This document shows positions 19,972 through 29,277 of a stretch of 64,000 nt of DNA, piece by piece. A program made the translations under genes and the position numbers. Under the pieces are notes generated by a model. The model was given only the letters and a program-made list of their open reading frames with translations. It had not been told where the DNA came from and ran no database searches. The DNA comes from Chrysaora quinquecirrha (lineage: Eukaryota; Cnidaria; Scyphozoa; Semaeostomeae; Pelagiidae), in the NCBI GenBank assembly GCA_014526335.1, contig JACTAT010000043.1, positions 145,168-209,167 on the forward strand. Direction: 5' to 3'. Each line of letters opens with the position of its first letter. Position 1 is the stretch's first letter.

Positions 19972-20981
19972 TACCAGCGCATATTCAAAACAAACCTTTT
20001 GATGTAATTTTAACTCCTGACTTCAAACCAACTGGAAATGATGAGCTAGACAGGCGGACATTTTCAAAGCTGTTGAGCGATTTCAGAGTTGATTTACCAA
20101 ATGAAATAGTGCTGAATCCAAACAAGAAATGGCAAGTTGGAGTTCTGGATGTATTTCTTCCAATCATAAGGAAGCCAGTACAGCCTGATTATTGGTTTAG
20201 ATACACAACTATAAAGAAACAGAGCGACACACTAGATGGATTGGAGGCATTAATATTTCAAGAAAAGCATTACTTGGATTTGAACAATCAACATTCAGGA
20301 TTTGATGTGTTCAATGAGTTTATACGTGCATTTAATGTTCAAGCAGAAACAACATTTGACCTGAGTGCAATCAGAAGACCAACACACTTGATCTGGAGCA
20401 ACAACAGTGACAACAATGTTCAGCTTGAAGTTGCAAGCTATTTGCCAGAGGGTGATGTTATTTGTGTGCAATTTTCAAGAGATTTATACAGAATTCTAGG
20501 AATAACTGCAAATTTCAAAACATATCAGTTCAAAATTGAACTTCAAGCTGGTTTTATAGCTAATGATGATACATCTAGAATGATTACCATACGCCACGAT
20601 CCAAAATCAGAGGTTAAAGATCTCACAGGTATGAAATTTGTGAGCACTAGTGAAATCTCATTGACAGTAGCATCATCTGATGCAAAATCAGTTCCTCCAT
20701 TGATTGATATTGAATGCGATCTGGTTAGAAGTAACTTTGTTGGTGGTGTTTCAGATGGTAGAAGGACACTACGAACAGCTGTTAACAATACAAACAGCAG
20801 AGAATTAGACACTCATGCATTTGAGCCAAAGCACATAAACTATGTTCCTGTAGAAAAACTACAATTTAGTTCTGTACATGTTGTTTTACTTGATCATGTT
20901 ACGAAATTACCAATAAATTTTGATTCAAAAGATGTAGTTGGTAGAACATTTTTGAATATCAGACTAAAACCTTGTTATTGA
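19938..20981 (+). CDS. Polinton structural protein, penton-like candidate
   Basis: 347 residues from the ATG at 19938, overlapping the integrase end by 34 bp; an upstream in-frame GTG start is less likely. The protein is beta-strand rich. It ends with NYVPVEKLQFSSVHVVLLDH and a matching final strand (FLNIRLKPCY), a pattern seen at the C-terminus of Polinton minor capsid proteins with a jelly-roll fold. A second protein at 21563 has a similar ending, so the element carries two related structural genes. The exact role is inferred. Confidence 0.65.
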   Translation: MDWRRAVGCSLVPAHIQNKPFDVILTPDFKPTGNDELDRRTFSKLLSDFRVDLPNEIVLNPNKKWQVGVLDVFLPIIRKPVQPDYWFRYTTIKKQSDTLDGLEALIFQEKHYLDLNNQHSGFDVFNEFIRAFNVQAETTFDLSAIRRPTHLIWSNNSDNNVQLEVASYLPEGDVICVQFSRDLYRILGITANFKTYQFKIELQAGFIANDDTSRMITIRHDPKSEVKDLTGMKFVSTSEISLTVASSDAKSVPPLIDIECDLVRSNFVGGVSDGRRTLRTAVNNTNSRELDTHAFEPKHINYVPVEKLQFSSVHVVLLDHVTKLPINFDSKDVVGRTFLNIRLKPCY

Positions 20982-21158
20982 AAGTTGCCTCTTTTTGATA
21001 AAAATTCTTGTGGGTTGTCCAGAAACTAATTGGGAAAAAAAAAAAAGCTATTTATTTTTTAACGCAGCAGTATAAAAATCGCTTAAATTCATTCAGTCAG
21101 ATCTTAATGAAAAGATTATCCAGTCAGGACAAAGTTTTTACTTCTTTACAAACTTGTA

Positions 21159-21164
21159 TATAAA
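21159..21164 (+). promoter_or_regulatory. TATAAA box
   Basis: GTATATAAATTTGTTC lies 29 bp before the ATG at 21193. A further TATAAA is at 21071-21076. Confidence 0.45.
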
Positions 21165-21192
21165 TTTGTTCAAAGTTGGATGTTATGCAGCC

Positions 21193-21582
21193 ATGTCTTT
21201 TCTCTCAGTGAATGAATCCTTTCTCAACATTAGCAAGTTTAACAGTCATGTCGAACTTGAGCATCAGCTGTCATCAGAGTTGACCAAAGTTAGCGTCATA
21301 GAATATTGTATAAATACAGCAGATAATAATGAGGAGACACTATTGTTCATATCCTCAGACTTGGTAGAAGGTGATAGACTGCTCGAGATACCAATTTTAT
21401 GCACAGGTGTTACAAACCAAGTCGGTAGGATTATACATACAAGGCAGTGCAGATTAAGATCATCTGCAGTCAAATCAATGAGAATAAATCTGATTGATGC
21501 ACAGACTAAACAGCAAATTAGCAACGTGGCTCCAAACTCGTTCATACTATTAAAGTTTGAAAATGGAAGTAGCAGAAAATGA
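21193..21582 (+). CDS. Small beta-rich Polinton protein
   Basis: 129 residues from MSFLSVNESFL; the frame is open from 21154 through an alternative start. It is mostly beta strands and ends in RINLIDAQTKQQI...ILLKFEN, which echoes the C-terminal strand pattern of the two penton-like proteins around it. It may be a fibre or penton partner. It overlaps the next gene by 20 bp. No family match is claimed. Confidence 0.6.
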   Translation: MSFLSVNESFLNISKFNSHVELEHQLSSELTKVSVIEYCINTADNNEETLLFISSDLVEGDRLLEIPILCTGVTNQVGRIIHTRQCRLRSSAVKSMRINLIDAQTKQQISNVAPNSFILLKFENGSSRK

Positions 21583-22680
21583 GTTTTACATGCAGATTGA
21601 GCTTGACAAGAAAAATAAAATCGACAATGTCTGGCATGTAAGGAAACAACCATCTCTGCTTCTTAAAGGACAATGGGAAGCAGCACTCGTGAATCTATTT
21701 TTCGAGCACATACCAGCTGATGACCAGAATGATGATAGGAAATTTTCATATGAAGATCTGATCATTGATGCAAATAATGGAGTGCTAAGATTTTTTTGTC
21801 AGCTCCCGACACTCGAGTTTGAAGATGAAACAACAAATAGAGCATTTGCTTCGTCAAATTATGGCAATACAAATGACAGAGTTCGATTCAACGAATTCGA
21901 TATTGCAACTCACAATGCCAGATATAACAGAGAAGGGATGTATTACGAAGACAACGAAGTTTTCAATGACTATTTTACAAAAAATCCGAATGCACGGCTG
22001 AGTCGAAAAGAAATTGTTAATCTATTGACTAAAGATATAAATGAGTGGTATGAAATCATAAGGAAATGGCTGGGAGATAAATATCCTAGTCTGCCGTGGA
22101 TTACTTCACCATTATTTTTCAAACTACCCAAATTTACTCTGGATGGAGGAAAATACAAATTAACGATTCCATTTTATGTTGGAATGATAGAGATGAATCC
22201 AAACCTGGCGAAAATGCTCGGTTTTGTGCCTGCAGATCATCAAAGTGTAAATAGAATGTGGACTAATGTGTACACTCGACAAGTGAAAAAGATATCTTCA
22301 CCAATAATTGGAGGATTTGAATACAAGAGTAAATACTACAACTTTACGAAAAAGACATTCCTAATCTCAGATCCTTCCGACGAGTTTGAAACAGAATATT
22401 ACCCTCCTCCAGAACATCTTCCATATGGAACAAACATATTCGTGTATTGTAATTTGTTAGATTTTAGAATGCTGAACAGTACAAAAACACCGCTTTTCCG
22501 AATGTGTGCTTTGAGGAACAAAAGGGTATAAATTGGATTCAGTTCGAGAATCTACATTATTTTCCACTGCTGTTCAATCAGATTGGAGATTTCTCATTTG
22601 AAATTCTCGACGAGACTGGTAAATCAATCGAGTTGGAGAAAAACCCGCAATTGTTGGTCCATTTTCGCAAAGTGATATAA
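21563..22680 (+). pseudogene. Polinton penton-like minor capsid protein with one frameshift
   Basis: Start MEVAENEFYMQIELDKK. The open frame runs to 22531, but the conserved C-terminus continues in another frame to the TAA at 22678-22680. That part reads NLHYFPLLFNQIGDFSFEIL and then ends in a strand like other Polinton minor capsid proteins. The break lies in the AAAAGGG stretch near 22517-22524, consistent with a one- or two-base indel. Mid-protein features include LPWITSPLFFKLPKF and MNPNLAKMLGF. The next gene starts two bases after the stop. These proteins are expected at the vertices of the capsid. Confidence 0.72.
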
Positions 22681-22681
22681 G

Positions 22682-23272
22682 ATGGGGAAATTCCCAACAA
22701 CCTTTGCAGTACAGTACATGCCTGCTGGAGAATCAAAAGGTAAAACGGTGAAAAAATCTCAAAAAGGCGATGGTAGATTTGATCTTTATCCTGATTTGAG
22801 TCATCCTCCACCTATAAATCCTATGGGCTTTCCTTGGAACGTAAGTACGTATGGAGAAGGCTTTCTTTCTAACATTGGTTCGAAATTAGCAAAGAGAGTT
22901 GCCAACTCTGCAAAAAAGCATACAAAAGCATTAGCAGCAAAGGCTGTTCAACAGGTCAAGAGATCGGGAACAAAGTTAGCAAAGAGAGCTGTAAAAACTG
23001 GTGTGAGAAAAGCAAAGAAAATAACCAAAACGCAGGTTGAGAATTTGACAAAGAAGCTGCTTAACAAACCAGGAACCAAGGCATTGGTGAAAAAGGAATC
23101 TGCTGCATTGGTAAAACAGATGCTGGGTGTTCCCGCTACTCCTACTAAAACGTCTATAAAAGAAACAGCGGATCAATCAGGCATTTCAACGTCTGCCTTT
23201 AAAGATACGGACAGGACGCTGGATGTAATAAAGGAGCTGGAAAGACAGTTGTATTCTGGACAGAATTTCTAA
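22682..23272 (+). CDS. Polinton basic core-like protein
   Basis: 196 residues. A proline-rich N-terminal part with PDLSHPPPINPMGFPWN is followed by a long lysine/alanine-rich section with repeated AKRAVK and KALAAKAVQQVKRSGTKLAK words. A short acidic C-terminus follows. The composition suggests a DNA-condensing or minor core protein packed with the genome. It sits between the minor and major capsid genes and its stop overlaps the capsid ATG by one base (TAATG). Confidence 0.7.
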   Translation: MGKFPTTFAVQYMPAGESKGKTVKKSQKGDGRFDLYPDLSHPPPINPMGFPWNVSTYGEGFLSNIGSKLAKRVANSAKKHTKALAAKAVQQVKRSGTKLAKRAVKTGVRKAKKITKTQVENLTKKLLNKPGTKALVKKESAALVKQMLGVPATPTKTSIKETADQSGISTSAFKDTDRTLDVIKELERQLYSGQNF

Positions 23273-24609
23273 TGATGCTGCAGTTGGGGACAAAGTGTGC
23301 AGAAGGTTTTAACCTGTTTGCACCTCCACTGCTTGAAGGATCTATCATAGAAAGAGTTGATGTTGATTACAACAGTCGTGCTGGAGTACCGAATAATTCG
23401 AAACAAACAATTGACATTGAAGTTCCAGAGCTAACACCTGAATTTGTCTATGATCTGTTGAATACCGAAGTTCATTTAACAATCCAAGCCGCTCAGCTTG
23501 ATGGCACTCCGCTTGCTGCAGCTGATAAAACGTCTGCAAAGAAATTTGGTATAATTAACAATTTTGGTCATGCAATATTCAAGCAGATTGATGTCAGAGC
23601 TGGAGACACGTTGTTAACCCAATCAAATGGGTTGTATCCCTACTTGTCAATGTTCAAACAATTGATTTTGAATGATGACATTGACTTGGATGGAAGATTG
23701 AAGTTTGAAGGTTACATACCAGATACAGCTACGTCTGAAGCAATGCAGGCTGTCTTTCCCAATCCTGCGTCTGCTACAGCAAACAAGGGTTTGGTGATAC
23801 GATCGGCATTATTTGATGGAGGGAAGTTGGTTAGAGTGATTATAAGACCGTTTGTAGGTCTCTGTCAGCAAAGACGATTTTTGCTACCAGGTGTGCGAAT
23901 GTTATGGCAATTCATCCCAAACAGTGATGCCTTCATATTTATGAGAGATCCAGCAGCAGAAGATTATGCATCTCTACTAATCAAATCAATAAAGCTGAGA
24001 GTGCGAAAGCTAAAAGCATCAACAACCATCATTGATGCAATTGAAAGAACCATTCACAAGCAACCAGCTTTATATCCCATTCCACGATCTGAAATCACAA
24101 CATTTTCTATTGACAACGGAATTCTAGATTGGAGAAGGGACAATCTGTTCAATGGAATAGTTCCAAAACGACTTGTCTTTGCTGCAGTTGAAAACAGTGC
24201 TTTGAATGGCAACTTTGGAAAAAACCCATTCTTTTTTAAACATCTGAACATCAAATCAGTCGAAGTGTTGGTTGATAGTCTGCAATTTTTCCCAAAAATA
24301 AACACAGATTTTACTACAAAAGACATTGCAGAAGCATTCATACACTTGGATAAAGCTTTGGATGGAAGACAAACACTGTTGAATGGTACAAATTGGGCGT
24401 CTGGCTACACCGTTTGGATAATAGACCTGACAACAAGCGGTAATTGTAAAGACGAACAATTTGCCTTGCCTCGAAGTGGAAATCTTGAACTGAAGCTTAC
24501 ATTTGGACGTGCAACAGCAGATGGACCTCACAATCTGATAGTATTTGGTGACTTCAATGGAACAATTGAGATTGACTCTTCAAGAAACGTTGAAAAGAAT
24601 TTTACATAA
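23272..24609 (+). CDS. Polinton major capsid protein (double jelly-roll)
   Basis: 445 residues, intact. It contains NNFGHAIFKQIDVRAGDTLL and NGLYPYLSMFKQLILNDD, segments that place it in the major capsid family found in animal Polintons (the group often named after worm protein F54H12.2). Two beta-rich halves are visible: one ends near RRFLLPGVRMLWQFIP and the second spans GRQTLLNGTNWASGYTVWII. Trimers of this fold build icosahedral shells. It overlaps its neighbours by one base at each end, consistent with a compact late-gene block. Confidence 0.9.
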   Translation: MMLQLGTKCAEGFNLFAPPLLEGSIIERVDVDYNSRAGVPNNSKQTIDIEVPELTPEFVYDLLNTEVHLTIQAAQLDGTPLAAADKTSAKKFGIINNFGHAIFKQIDVRAGDTLLTQSNGLYPYLSMFKQLILNDDIDLDGRLKFEGYIPDTATSEAMQAVFPNPASATANKGLVIRSALFDGGKLVRVIIRPFVGLCQQRRFLLPGVRMLWQFIPNSDAFIFMRDPAAEDYASLLIKSIKLRVRKLKASTTIIDAIERTIHKQPALYPIPRSEITTFSIDNGILDWRRDNLFNGIVPKRLVFAAVENSALNGNFGKNPFFFKHLNIKSVEVLVDSLQFFPKINTDFTTKDIAEAFIHLDKALDGRQTLLNGTNWASGYTVWIIDLTTSGNCKDEQFALPRSGNLELKLTFGRATADGPHNLIVFGDFNGTIEIDSSRNVEKNFT

Positions 24610-25076
24610 TGAACGATGCAGAGATTGTAAAAATCTTAAAATCAGATTCTTCAACGGCTGCCGCGTTTCGTGGGGTTTACGCAAAAGACGAACTGAAAAA
24701 CATTACATTGAACAGGCTACCATTATGCTTTGTGGTAAACGAATCTGATATCACGCATCGAGGAACTCACTGGGTTTGTCTTTATTTCGACAAGATTGGT
24801 AATTCAGAGTTGTTTGACTCCTACGGACAGCCACCAATGAAGGATATCGACGATTTTATTTCTAGTCATACAAAACTTGAAAGATTATCAAATAAAAAAC
24901 AATTTCAAAGGAATGATTCTGATGTTTGTGGACAATATTGCATTTTCTATCTATATAAACGTTGTAATGGTTATAGTTTTAATCAAATATGTTCAAACTT
25001 TATGGTTGGTAATAAATTAACTAACGATATGATTGTAGATGAATTTGTCAAAAGAAATTATGGATTCTTATTTTAA
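24609..25076 (+). CDS. pro: Polinton adenain-like cysteine protease
   Basis: 155 residues, intact. Catalytic residues are visible in family order: histidine in HRGTHWVCLYFD, aspartate in ELFDSYGQPP, glutamine in NKKQFQ and cysteine in DVCGQYCIFYLYK. This C5-type protease matures capsid proteins in adenoviruses and is a hallmark Polinton gene. Its ATG overlaps the capsid stop as TAATG. Confidence 0.93.
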   Translation: MNDAEIVKILKSDSSTAAAFRGVYAKDELKNITLNRLPLCFVVNESDITHRGTHWVCLYFDKIGNSELFDSYGQPPMKDIDDFISSHTKLERLSNKKQFQRNDSDVCGQYCIFYLYKRCNGYSFNQICSNFMVGNKLTNDMIVDEFVKRNYGFLF

Positions 25077-25154
25077 ATCTGTGTTTTTACTGTGAAATAT
25101 CTGTCATAAAAAGTATATTTAAAGAATCTCGACACTCAAGATTTAGTCATCAGT

Positions 25155-25406
25155 ATGGAAAGACAGAGCTCGTTTGATGAAGTGATGCCTCAAGAGAAGC
25201 CGAGGGGCGTTAAAAATTTGGTTAAAAAATCAAATGTTCAATACTTATTGGCATTGAAGATGATTTTGCTGGTGATAATTTTTATAATCATAATGTTGAG
25301 AAACGAAGGGAACATGGATAAAAAACTTGGAACTCTGCTGACGATGCTTGCAAGTCAAAATGTGGGAGGAATGGCAAAGAGTGTCGGACAAAACAAAACT
25401 CTTTAG
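25155..25406 (+). CDS. Small single-pass membrane protein of the Polinton
   Basis: 83 residues. The N-terminal 28 are hydrophilic and basic. Residues ~30-47 (YLLALKMILLVIIFIIIM) form one membrane helix, and the tail is short and polar. A TATATTTAAAG motif lies about 50 bp upstream. It is the last gene before the right terminal repeat. The function is unknown; small membrane proteins are often seen in related viruses. Confidence 0.6.
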   Translation: MERQSSFDEVMPQEKPRGVKNLVKKSNVQYLLALKMILLVIIFIIIMLRNEGNMDKKLGTLLTMLASQNVGGMAKSVGQNKTL

Positions 25407-25588
25407 ACGTTAATTATACAATGAATATCATGAATATCAAAGATAATCTGAAATGAGAAAAATTGTTAAAAATTGTTTGTGATTTTATTGTGTGAAAATC
25501 TAAGCACGCGCAAACAAACATGAATCTTAAATAAACATGAAGGTTTGCTTGTAATAATAACTTGGTTGTTTAAAGTAGAAAGTCGAAT

Positions 25589-25651
25589 GGCCAGTGTGGG
25601 TCTCAAGCCCACGTTATTAGCACCACGCTCTACCGACTGAGCTAACTGGCC
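25589..25651 (-). pseudogene. Truncated tRNA-Ile(AAT)-like gene inside the Polinton
   Basis: 63 nt. The 7-bp acceptor stem (GGCCAGT/ACTGGCC), D arm, 5' half of the anticodon arm with CTAATAA loop (anticodon AAT) and T arm (GTGGG/CCCAC) are intact. The 3' side of the anticodon stem and the variable loop are missing, about ten bases. The A-box (TAGCTCAGTCGG) and B-box-like (GGCTTGAGACC) remain. It lies between the last gene and the right terminal repeat. Confidence 0.8.
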
Positions 25652-25729
25652 TAACTTTTTATGAGTATCACAATTATCTGCATATAAGAAGTTTTGGTTT
25701 CTTCTTGATTTCGATCACTTATTTTCCCA

Positions 25730-25956
25730 ATTATCCATACCGTTTGATAACAGCGAAGGTTAAAATTCAATTCAAACTACTTCAAAACGAGATTTTTTGA
25801 AAATGAGGTTTCATGGAAGCGAGAGTCGTTGAAAATGAGGCTTCATGGAAGTGAGGCTTTGACAGATCAAATGATCGACATATTACATGCATTTGATTGA
25901 CAGGTCACGTGATGGCGGCATCCTTTGTGCACCCGTACCCGTCCTTTTCCTCTACT
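25730..25956 (-). repeat. Right terminal inverted repeat of the Polinton
   Basis: Inverse of 9016-9235 with small indels. The CTTCCATGAAGCCTCATTTT-like word occurs twice here, so the arms differ by a local duplication. Confidence 0.85.
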
Positions 25957-26199
25957 TAAATATGCTTTACAAACACTTCCACTGATGCCGTCTATGCTGA
26001 GCTATGAAAAATTTCTGAAAATCAAAGTCATACAAATCAGAATTTTGGGTTGTAAAAAGGATTTCATTTATAAACTTCAAGCTTTTTGTATATTTTTGTC
26101 TGTATTATTTTCAAATTAGAGTGCATTTTAATGTTCAAAACTGGATCTGAATTTTTTCAAGTCTCATCCTTGCGAAATGCTCAGGGAATGCGGATTGCA

Positions 26200-26720
26200 G
26201 GAGTTGGTGTCCTTAGGAGTGCAAATATGAAATGGCAAAGTTCTTTTCATGCTTGTCAAAACTAGAACATGATCATTATGCTTGTCTTGCTTGTCATAGT
26301 CTTTTTAGTGATGCTGGTGCAGGTATTCCAAATTAGGTTTCCAAAACCAGAATCCTGCTGACAACTTACAACATTCAATATCCAAGAACCCAAATCACTG
26401 AAGATAGAAAACTAAAAATATCAGTTCTTTTAAATCTTTCTGTGAGTGCTCAAAATCTAATAATAGCAACAGGTAGATTTGGCAAAAGAAAAAAAACATA
26501 GAAAACTGAAAGAGTCTGTGCCTACTGTAAATCAAGAAACATGGACATCATTGAAGATGAAATACATTTCATTATGCCCTGTCCTCTTTATCAGATTAAA
26601 GGCAAAAGATTCTTGAAAATATTCATAACAAACTTCAGAACACTGAACAAATAAGTTAAGCTGGCTGTCTCACGAGGATAAAGAAATAATGAAGACTTTA
26701 GGACTTTTCTATAAGAATTC
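26200..26720 (+). pseudogene. LINE reverse-transcriptase C-terminal debris
   Basis: With frameshifts and stops, the plus strand reads RVCAYCKSRN...DEIHFIMPCPLY around 26510-26585. This is the CxxC...HxxxxC ending found after the RT domain of Jockey/CR1-type non-LTR elements. Sequence upstream is consistent but badly decayed. Confidence 0.45.
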
Positions 26721-26914
26721 ATCTAATGGAAGAATGATTATCTAGAGATACAGTCTTTTGCCTGAAACTAATGGGTGTAGTTTTTTGGACAAGGATGAAA
26801 TTTGAGCCAGAATGCAGTTTAGCAGACTTTATAGAAATAGCTAAAATTTAGTTGAATTGTTCGAATAGTCAAATTTCAAGAAATGGCATCAACAGAATGT
26901 GTGACTTTGTAATG

Positions 26915-27185
26915 GTTTTAGGGTAGGGTTTTAGGGTTAGGGGTGGTGTTAGGGTTTTAGGGTTGGGGTAGGTTTTAGGGTTAGGGTTTATGATTTCAGT
27001 GTTTAGCGTTTTAGGGTAAGGTAGGGTTGGCTTTTAGGGTTGTGATTTGGGTTTGTTAGGGTTGGGGGTTGCGATTTGAGTTTTAAGGTTAAGGTTGGGG
27101 TAGCGGTTGACTAATGACTTGGGGTTGGGATAAGCTGATTAGGGTTTTGGTTTTGGGGTTGGATAACATTAGAATTTCGGTCTAT
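26915..27185 (+). repeat. Degenerate interstitial telomere-like repeats
   Basis: About 270 bp of mixed TTAGGG, TTTTAGGG and TTGGGG words. TTAGGG is the metazoan telomere unit, so this looks like an old interstitial array or related simple repeat. Confidence 0.7.
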
Positions 27186-27640
27186 CATCATTGTATTCTG
27201 TTCCAAATGCAATTGGGTTAGTAGTACCAGCTATAGTACCAGGAAGATATGAAAACTTGCCAAAGGACCTCCATTGTAAGCCGAAAAACAAACTGAAAAA
27301 AAAACTGCACACAAACAGACAAACAGAGTTCACTCCAAACTGGAGGTAACGCAGTGTTGGTTTTACCAGGTTGATTCTTCGCCTGGCAGCGTTCGAAATT
27401 TTGTAATCGAATCAGTCACGCACACGCTCGAAATTTTTATTGTAAAACAATGAAAAGGGAATTTCAATCGAACTGTAATCGTAAGAAAATTGGGTCTGCT
27501 AAAATTGCATCTATCCCGGAATTTACTTCCATGTCCAGAGAATCAGATTCAGATTCACTTTTGCAATCAGATTCACATTCAAAAAATTATTGTGCAATAC
27601 TTTGTTTTATGACTCTCTGCTGCTACAATTAAAAGAAAAA
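27186..27640. other. No gene seen
   Basis: Unremarkable sequence with a short unsupported open frame (60 codons at 27450). Nothing else is recognised. Confidence 0.5.
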
Positions 27641-27804
27641 ACTACAATCTACACCATAAGGCATCCCTAATGCATCAGTGCAGGTATCTATAGTGAATAG
27701 GCCTGAGTACAACATGACATAAACATCGTTTTTTAACAAAGACCGAATGCACTATAGATACCTGCACTGATGCATTAGGGATGCCTTATGGTGTAGATTG
27801 TAGT
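27641..27804. repeat. Perfect 55-bp inverted repeat with 54-bp spacer
   Basis: Arms 27641-27695 and 27750-27804 are exact reverse complements as read by eye (ACTACAATCTACACC... and ...GGTGTAGATTGTAGT). The spacer and right arm recur at about 27875-27984 with a few changes, followed in both cases by AATAGACTTTTCAAGACTTA. It is a MITE-like unit with a partial tandem copy. Confidence 0.9.
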
Positions 27805-28129
27805 AATAGACTTTTCAAGACTTACATCCCACCTTCAAAGACGGGGGGTAACTTTGAAAGGTTTGTTGTGTGGAATAGGCCTAAGTACTACATGACATAA
27901 ACATCGTTTTTTAGCAAAGACCGACTGCACTATAGATACCTGCACTGATGCATTAGGGTTGCCTTATGGTATAGATTGTTGTAATAGACTTTTCAAGACT
28001 TACATCCTACCTTCAAAGACAGGGGTTACCTAGCTTTGAGGTGTTGGTAGTGTTGGATTGGCAAAATCTCAAAATCGATTTTTAGAAAAATTTACAAAGG
28101 AAAGAAAATAAATGATGTCCAAAACAGGT

Positions 28130-28907
28130 AGAGCCCCTGCGCCCTGAGTCGCCACCAGCAATAATTTGGAAAAAAATTATGTGCTTTCATTCCGCTTCAA
28201 ATCCCTCTTTGTTTAGGAAACTTGAATTAAAAAATGAAAAAAATAGTTACTTCTTACCATGTTTTTAAAATTTTATTATTATTTTCATCAAAAACTGTAC
28301 ATTTTTTGCTATAAAACAAGTTTTTTTAAACTCACCGGAAAAGTTACGGTAAGTTGTCTGCCATTTTCCAACTTTATTTTTTCAAACACTTTTCCTTTCG
28401 TGAAAATCTTTTGATTTGGTTGACTGTACATTAAATTTTCTTCTTGGATAAGTTGTTACATTCCTCTGCTTTGATAATTTCAAAAGCATCAGTTGTTATT
28501 TTGTGTAACCATTGTAAAACTGAACTTTTTTCGAGGCCCAGTCGGGTTTGGTTTACAAAAGTGTACCTTGAGTCGACGACACCCTATCACGCAAACGTGA
28601 TTCAGGCCAACTGCCGCGTTTTTACGCAGAGTAATCGTTCCTCTGCGGTGGAGCACAAATGATTTTACTGCTTTCGCCATTGGTGTCGACTAATGGTGCA
28701 TCGAAAGAATTTAGGCCGTTTTGAGTGCAACGTCTTTGGGATAAAATTTTGACATTATTCACTCACAAACTATATCTTAAATTTAATACAAAAGTTTATT
28801 ATGCATTGAAGAATATCCTTATCGTAAGTTTCGTTGTCAAATTTATTTCGCTACGCGAATTATTTTATGTTTCGCTTCAAGGTGGCGACTCAGGGCGCAG
28901 GGGCTCT
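28130..28907. mobile_element. 778-bp inverted-repeat element, copy 1
   Basis: The ends AGAGCCCCTGCGCCCTGAG and its inverse flank AT-rich non-coding DNA. AGGT lies immediately outside both ends (28126-28129 and 28908-28911), a possible 4-bp target duplication. A second copy lies at 29278-30044. Confidence 0.8.
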
Positions 28908-29277
28908 AGGTATGTTGTCAAAAACAGTTGTAATAGGACTTTGAAAGTTTTTCCTGTTAATTGTAGCAGTAGATTTTCGCATGGTCCTATTTTCGCTAAG
29001 CAAAAAATGGATCATATTATTAATATGTCTCTTACCTGCAATTCTTGAACCAAGAAGGCCTAAGCCGATAACGCAGCAATTAACCATGTTAAAGTCAAAA
29101 TGTACGACTTAGCAGGGCTGCCACTCTCGACGCTCAGTTTTTCCCTACCGCGCATGCGTTTTCTACCTACGGCCCACCTACACATTTCCCCCCAAATTCT
29201 ACCTACAAATCCCTACATTTTAACACAGCAAAAACATCAGAATTCTGAATTTTGTTGCTTCATTCTTACGTATAGTC

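Larger units (their letters stand above)
9016..25956. mobile_element. Complete-length Maverick/Polinton (16.9 kb)
   Basis: Ends are inverted and begin AGTAGAGGAAAAGGACGG at 9016; the reverse complement ends at 25956. The six bases outside each end are identical (TAAATA at 9010-9015 and 25957-25962), which is the 6-bp target duplication known for Polintons. Inside are the hallmark genes: protein-primed DNA polymerase B, retroviral-like integrase, packaging ATPase, double-jelly-roll capsid and adenain-like protease. The polymerase is broken and one gene carries a MITE, so this copy is not autonomous now. The target duplication is unmutated. Confidence 0.97.
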
